7,749 nucleotides of DNA from Chloroflexi bacterium UBA6019 (GTDB lineage Bacteria > Chloroflexota > Dormibacteria > Dormibacterales > Dormibacteraceae): NCBI GenBank assembly GCA_002427995.1, contig DIZV01000141.1, forward strand, positions 31,509-39,257. The letters are read 5' to 3'. Positions 4,047 through 7,749 of this stretch are shown here, piece by piece. The number at the start of each line of letters is the position of its first letter. Position 1 is the first letter of the stretch. The position numbers and the translations under genes were made by a program. The notes below the pieces were generated by a model that saw only the letters and a list, made by a program, of their open reading frames with translations, had not been told where the DNA came from and searched no databases.

Positions 4047-6691
4047 ACGACTGCCTCTCGCTTCCGCTGCGCCAGGGTTCGGGCGGGATCCGCCGGCTGG
4101 AGGGATTCGAGTCACTCTGGATGCCGCTCGGCGAAGGCGAGTCGGTGGGTCTGCCGGCCGGCCGGGGCAAGGGCTGGGAGCCGGCCGAGGTGCCCGGCCA
4201 GCGGCTGGCCGTGGAGGGGCGCAGCTCGCTCTGGTACCGCTGCCACTTCGCCCGGCCCGACCATTCCGGTCGGGTGATGCTCCGCGTTGGCGGCGCCTTC
4301 CTCGCCGCCAACGTCTGGCTCAACGGGCGGCTGCTCGGCTCCCACTACGGGTACTTCGCTCCTTTCGGGTTCGACATCACGTCCTACCTCGCGGCCGACA
4401 ACCTGCTCGTCATCTGCTGCGAGTCGCCGATCGAGACCGACCTCGCCCGCAAGAAGCACGTGATGGGGATCTTCAACGACGGGGACACCCGCCCCTACCC
4501 CGCCAGTGCCTACTTCAGCCTTCCCGAGCCTTACCGCTGGGAGGTGCCGGTCGGCCTCTGGCGTGGCGTCGAGCTGGAGTACCTGGGCCCGGTTGCGCTG
4601 GACTGGCTCCGTCTCCGCCCCCGGCTCGAGGCGGGCGACGTCGGCGTGCTCGACGCCGAGGCGCGGCTGCGCAACCTCGACGGCCGGGACATGGCGGGCG
4701 AAATCACCTTCGAAGTGCTCGTGGAGGCTGGCCGCCCGCTCCGGCTCACCCGCGAGTACGCCATCCCCGGCGGCCTCGAGCTGACGGTGCCCTTCAGCGT
4801 CACGATCCCCCAGCCGCGCCGCTGGTGCCCCTGGCGGCTCGGCGAAGCGGCCCTCTACCAGGCCGTCGCGACGCTGACCGTCAGTGGCCGGGAGTCGGTC
4901 CGGGTCACCGAGGACTTCGGGTTCCGGGACGTTCACATCCGCCCCCGTTCCGACGGCTGGGAGGTTCGCGCCAACGGCTCGCCCTTCTTCGTCCGGGGCG
5001 CCAACTACCAGCCCGAGCTGCGCCTCGACCGGCTCACCCCGGATCGCCTCCAGGCGGACCTCGAGCTCGCCCGGCAGACCAACCTGGATGCGCTCCGCGT
5101 CCACGGCCACGTGCTCCCGGAGGAGTTCTACCGGCTCGCCGACCGAGCCGGCATGCTGGTCTTCGCCGACTTTCCGCTCACCGGCGCCTACGCCTACCAC
5201 GCCTCCCCGGAGGAGGGCCGCTTCTTCGAGGCCTCCGTCCGGGAGCAGGTCCCTGAGCTGGTCGAGCTTCTCCGCAACCGACCTTCGATCGCGCTCTGGA
5301 CGGCCCACGACAACCCGCCCTGGATCGCCGCCAATGTTTCGCTGGCGGACGTCCATTCGGTGCGCCAGAACTACTCGATCGACCAGGAGGCGAGCGCGCT
5401 GTTCGAGAAGCTGGATCCCTCCCGGCCGGCCCTGGCGGGGTCGGGCGAGCTCGACACCCAGGTCCGCGCCGGCTGGGGAGGAGGGCCCTGGCCGGAGATC
5501 GCCGCCCTCGAGCCGCGCTTTGTCTCCGAGTACGGCGCGCAGGCGCTGCCCTCCTTCGGCTCGCCGGTCTGGGAGGACCTCGGCCCCGCCTGGCCCGTCG
5601 CCGACGACGACCCGGCCTGGCTCTACGCCGGGTTCCAACCCTTCGCCTGGTGCGAGGCTGGGGTCGGCCTGCCCTCGGACCACGAGTCGCTGGAGGCGTA
5701 CATCGAGGCTGGCCAGGCCTACCAGGCCTGGCTCCTCCGCTACGCGACCGACCAGTTCCGGATGCGGAAGTTTGAACCCTGCTGGGGTGCCTTCGCCTAC
5801 CAGCTGGTGGACCCCTTTCCGGCGATCGGCTTCGGCGTCGTCGACTACGCGCGGCAGCCGAAAGCCGGCCTCGAAGCACTGCGGGACGCGATGGCGCCGA
5901 CCCGGCTGATCGTTGAGCCGCTCGGCTTCGAGGCCGTCGGGAGCTCGATCCGCTACGCGCCCGGCAAGCCGATCGAGGCCCGGCTGGTCGTCGTCAATGA
6001 CGACTTCGACGTCAGCGGCCCGGCACGGGTCCGCTGGAGCCTGCACCGGGAGCGCGGCCCGGAGCGGAGCGGGATGGCGCTGCTGCGGGACGCGCTGGTG
6101 CGGAAGTCGTTCTCCGGTGCCGTCGAGTTCGAGCTGCCGGGAGCCACCGAGCCCGCGGTCCAGGTGGCTCGACTCAGCCTGCCGGTCGGATCTGAGGGCG
6201 AATACCGGCTCTCAGCCGAGCTGTTGGTCGGCTCCCGGCCCGCCGGCGCCACTGAGCTCGCCCTCGAGGTCTCGGCTGCGCCGGCGCCCCCACCCCGCCG
6301 GCGGCCCTTGCCGAACTACCTGGCCGAGCGCCTGGTCGACCGAAAGTCGCTCCGCACCGACCCCCGAGGCCTCAGCCTGGAGTTGCTGAACCAGACCCGG
6401 CCGGCGGCGCTCACCGCGGTGCACGGTCTCGCCCTCGACGGGCACCCGGTCGACACCCGGCACCTGCTGGTCGAGATCAGCGGGCGGCTGCTTCCGCTGC
6501 CGAAGCGAGTGGACCTGCCGGTCGGCCGGCGGGTGCGCCTCCTCGTCGACCTCGGAGCACCCCTTCGTCCCGGCCAGCACCTGGTCGAGCTGGATCTCAC
6601 CGTCGCCGGCGTCGCCAGCGGCCGGCTCCGGGTCCAGGGCTTTGTCGCGCCTGAGGAGCTGCGGCCGGCCGACACCTCGCAAGGCCGCTGA
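4043..6691 (+). CDS. GH2-type glycoside hydrolase-like protein with altered acid/base site
   Basis: An 882-residue protein without signal peptide, so cytoplasmic. Residues about 55-185 form an N-terminal jelly-roll sugar-binding domain (LWYRCHFARP, NVWLNGRLLGSHYGYFAPF). Residues 185-300 form an Ig-like domain ending CPWRLGEAALYQA and DFGFRDV. A TIM barrel follows to about 615, with VRGANYQPELRLDRL, NLDALRVHGH (348-356) and FYRLADRAGMLVFADFP (362-378). The pattern is closest to beta-mannosidase-like GH2. The nucleophile is probably Glu496 in FVSEYGAQ. The acid/base position, normally N-E after W-x-x-x, reads W419-T-A-H-D-N424, so the glutamate is missing. Beta-sandwich segments follow, with a Pro/Arg linker at 744-757 and a last domain from 758. 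GTG 4043 overlaps the galK TGA, so I prefer it to the upstream GTG 4013. Context suggests a galactoside substrate, but family and activity are uncertain. Confidence 0.85.
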   Translation: MNDCLSLPLRQGSGGIRRLEGFESLWMPLGEGESVGLPAGRGKGWEPAEVPGQRLAVEGRSSLWYRCHFARPDHSGRVMLRVGGAFLAANVWLNGRLLGSHYGYFAPFGFDITSYLAADNLLVICCESPIETDLARKKHVMGIFNDGDTRPYPASAYFSLPEPYRWEVPVGLWRGVELEYLGPVALDWLRLRPRLEAGDVGVLDAEARLRNLDGRDMAGEITFEVLVEAGRPLRLTREYAIPGGLELTVPFSVTIPQPRRWCPWRLGEAALYQAVATLTVSGRESVRVTEDFGFRDVHIRPRSDGWEVRANGSPFFVRGANYQPELRLDRLTPDRLQADLELARQTNLDALRVHGHVLPEEFYRLADRAGMLVFADFPLTGAYAYHASPEEGRFFEASVREQVPELVELLRNRPSIALWTAHDNPPWIAANVSLADVHSVRQNYSIDQEASALFEKLDPSRPALAGSGELDTQVRAGWGGGPWPEIAALEPRFVSEYGAQALPSFGSPVWEDLGPAWPVADDDPAWLYAGFQPFAWCEAGVGLPSDHESLEAYIEAGQAYQAWLLRYATDQFRMRKFEPCWGAFAYQLVDPFPAIGFGVVDYARQPKAGLEALRDAMAPTRLIVEPLGFEAVGSSIRYAPGKPIEARLVVVNDDFDVSGPARVRWSLHRERGPERSGMALLRDALVRKSFSGAVEFELPGATEPAVQVARLSLPVGSEGEYRLSAELLVGSRPAGATELALEVSAAPAPPPRRRPLPNYLAERLVDRKSLRTDPRGLSLELLNQTRPAALTAVHGLALDGHPVDTRHLLVEISGRLLPLPKRVDLPVGRRVRLLVDLGAPLRPGQHLVELDLTVAGVASGRLRVQGFVAPEELRPADTSQGR

Positions 6692-6693
6692 TC

Positions 6694-6721
6694 TTGACTC
6701 GACAATGACGGCTGCCATACT
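6694..6721 (+). promoter_or_regulatory. Sigma70-like promoter for the Pro-rich membrane protein
   Basis: TTGACT (6694-6699, 5 of 6 to the -35 consensus) is followed after 16 bp by CATACT (6716-6721, 4 of 6 to -10). It starts 2 bp after the GH2 stop and would give a leader of about 65 nt before ATG 6793. The leader holds a short GGGAC/GTCCC hairpin (6731-6748) and the ribosome binding site GGGAGG (6776-6781). A/T-rich hexamers at promoter spacing are rare here, which supports an independent transcription unit. No terminator is visible after the GH2 gene. Confidence 0.5.
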
Positions 6722-6792
6722 TCTGCACGCGGGACAGCAGAAAGTCCCCGATGGCGCGCGCACACCGAGAGCAAAGGGAGGCCCTCCGCGTA

Positions 6793-7749
6793 ATGGATCC
6801 AGAAACCGCAAGAGTCGTAGCGGCCGTGCTGCTCTTCTTCGTCCTGGTCGTCGGCAGCATCCTGCTGCTCCGCCGGATGGGCCGGACCCGCACCACCAGG
6901 GCCGCCTCGATGCCTCCGGCCAGTGGCCCTCTGGCAGCCTCCGCGCCGATGGCCGGGGGCACCGCCCCGACCGGGTCCGGATCCGGGTCTGCCGGCCCGA
7001 GCGGCAACGTGCCGACCTGGGCGCCGCCGCCTACCCCCCCCCCCCCCGCGCCGGCCCCGGCCGCCGCTCCGGAGGCGCCCGCGGCAGGACTCTCCTCGCC
7101 CAGCTGGACGCCGCCCGCCCCGGCGAATCCGGCGCCGCCGGCGCCGCCCGCTCCCGCCTGGGAGGCGCCCTCCTTCCCCGACGATCCGTCGGCCTCCACC
7201 CCGGCTCCGGCCTGGGAGGCGCCCAAGCGTGCCGCCGAGGCCGCCGCTCCGGCACCCGCCTGGGAAGCTCCCGCCGCTCCGGAGCCGGCCGCTCCAGGGG
7301 CTCCGGCATGGCAGACACCCGAAGTACCGTCCGCTCCGCCGGCCTCAGTCGCGCCCGCCTGGGAGGCGCCCGCGAACCCGGTTGAGCCGCCCGCGGCGAA
7401 CTGGGCCGCCCCCGCCGCCGAACCCGCAACGCCGGCCGCGCCTTCGACGCCGACCTGGCAGCCGCCCGCGAGCGAGGCCGCGACTCCGTCCGCCGCCCCG
7501 GCCTGGGAGGCGCCCACGGCCGAGCCGCCCGCAACCGCGGCCCCCGCCTGGCAGCCACCCACCGCCGATGCGGCCCCCGCCGCGGAAGCTCATGCCGCCG
7601 AAGCGCCCCCCGCCGAGACGCCTGCCGCCGAGATGCCTGCCGCCGAGATGCCTGCCGCCGAGATGCCTGCCGCCGAGATGCCTGCCACCCGAGATGCCTG
7701 CCACCGAGATGCCTGCCACCGAGATGCCTGCCACCGAGATGCCTGCCAC
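6793..7749 (+). CDS. Single-pass membrane protein with long Pro/Ala-rich W-x-x-P repeat tail, 3' end missing
   Basis: ATG 6793 opens a frame that stays open for 319 codons to the window end. GGGAGG lies 11 nt upstream. Residues 8-26 (VVAAVLLFFVLVVGSILLL) form one membrane helix. Acidic residues precede it and RRMGRTRTTR follows, so by the positive-inside rule the tail should be cytoplasmic. The tail is a disordered-looking Pro/Ala/Ser/Glu sequence. It has eleven tryptophans, at 76, 105, 123, 141, 157, 173, 190, 204, 222, 239 and 253, nearly all in the context P-A-W-E-A-P or a close variant and spaced 14-18 residues apart after the first two. Residues 266-298 become five-residue repeats (P-A-A-E-M). 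A single extra C in 7688-7690 then shifts the frame into C-H-R-D-A repeats; without it the frame would read P-A-T-E-M. I recognise no family. It may tether or scaffold a partner that binds the Trp motifs, but this is inference. Any folded domain would lie beyond the window. Confidence 0.7.
   Translation, partial: MDPETARVVAAVLLFFVLVVGSILLLRRMGRTRTTRAASMPPASGPLAASAPMAGGTAPTGSGSGSAGPSGNVPTWAPPPTPPPPAPAPAAAPEAPAAGLSSPSWTPPAPANPAPPAPPAPAWEAPSFPDDPSASTPAPAWEAPKRAAEAAAPAPAWEAPAAPEPAAPGAPAWQTPEVPSAPPASVAPAWEAPANPVEPPAANWAAPAAEPATPAAPSTPTWQPPASEAATPSAAPAWEAPTAEPPATAAPAWQPPTADAAPAAEAHAAEAPPAETPAAEMPAAEMPAAEMPAAEMPATRDACHRDACHRDACHRDACH
7034..7047 (+). repeat. Run of 14 cytosines inside the Pro-rich gene
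   Basis: Fourteen consecutive C bases encode Pro residues between the first W motif and an Ala/Pro stretch. The frame is consistent on both sides (membrane helix before, W-x-x-P motifs after), so 14 is the in-frame length here. Such tracts slip easily in replication and in sequencing. Confidence 0.9.
7591..7749 (+). repeat. 15-bp tandem repeat (CCTGCCRCCGAGATG) running off the window
   Basis: Two diverged units (7591-7605, 7606-7620) are followed by four identical units CCTGCCGCCGAGATG (7621-7680). Next come a 16-base unit (7681-7696) with one extra C, three identical CCTGCCACCGAGATG units (7697-7741) and a partial unit to the window end. The G-to-A change (Ala to Thr) marks a switch of unit type exactly where the extra base occurs. 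The unit has no stop codon in any of the six frames. Confidence 0.95.

Noticed and set aside
4112..6046. 644-codon open frame on the minus strand across the glycosidase gene
   Set aside because: It is the mirror of a high-GC gene. The plus-strand frame has complete GH2 motifs and a coupled start, while the minus product has no recognisable domain.
6597..7749. Minus-strand frames giving Gly/Ala/Ser-rich and A-G-I-S-V-type repeats, resembling a pentapeptide-repeat protein
   Set aside because: They are the antisense of the Pro/Ala tail and the 15-bp repeat. The plus strand offers a promoter, a binding site, an ATG and a membrane helix in order; the minus frames have none of these.

Overview
The window is about 7.7 kb of very GC-rich bacterial DNA (roughly 70% G+C by eye). 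Codon third positions are almost all G or C, and GTG starts are frequent (four of the six main genes that begin or can be read here). The gene types and the short GalT/GalK pair would suit a high-GC Chloroflexota of the Thermomicrobia/Sphaerobacter kind. This is a guess from gene style, because no rRNA or other marker gene is present.

Layout, left to right. (1) Positions 1-1089, plus strand: the 3' part of a membrane-anchored protein of the fused MFS/spermidine-synthase type, whose start lies outside the window. (2) Positions 1090-1337: a convergent intergenic region with a 13-bp perfect inverted repeat and weak terminator candidates. (3) Positions 1338-1838, minus strand: a hotdog-fold PaaI/EntH-type acyl-CoA thioesterase. 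(4) Positions 1839-2209: a 370-bp divergent control region. Its minus strand holds a hairpin, an almost complete Shine-Dalgarno consensus, further stems and a 12-bp GAAA-capped terminator-like hairpin that ends right at the thioesterase gene. Its plus strand holds a dyad and a probable 26-codon small gene just before galT. (5) Positions 2210-6691, plus strand: a tightly coupled operon of galT, galK and a large GH2-type glycosidase-like protein, with overlaps of 17 nt (galT/galK) and 4 nt (galK/GH2). (6) A sigma70-like promoter in the 101-bp gap. (7) From position 6793, a single-pass membrane protein with a long Pro/Ala-rich tail. The tail carries eleven W-x-x-P motifs, a 14-C homopolymer and a 15-bp tandem repeat that runs off the window end.

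The central operon is a compact Leloir-pathway unit. A cytoplasmic GH2-like protein could release hexose from an imported glycoside, GalK would phosphorylate galactose, and GalT would exchange it onto UDP. The epimerase (GalE), a transporter and a regulator are not in the window. The puzzle is that the GH2-like protein keeps the nucleophile motif (S-E-Y-G) but appears to have lost the acid/base glutamate: the usual W-x-x-x-N-E is W-T-A-H-D-N.

The parts least explained by known families are the structured minus-strand leader (about 1841-2055), the small basic-hydrophobic peptide gene in front of galT, and the repeat-rich membrane protein at the right end. That last gene has a one-base insertion inside its tandem repeat.
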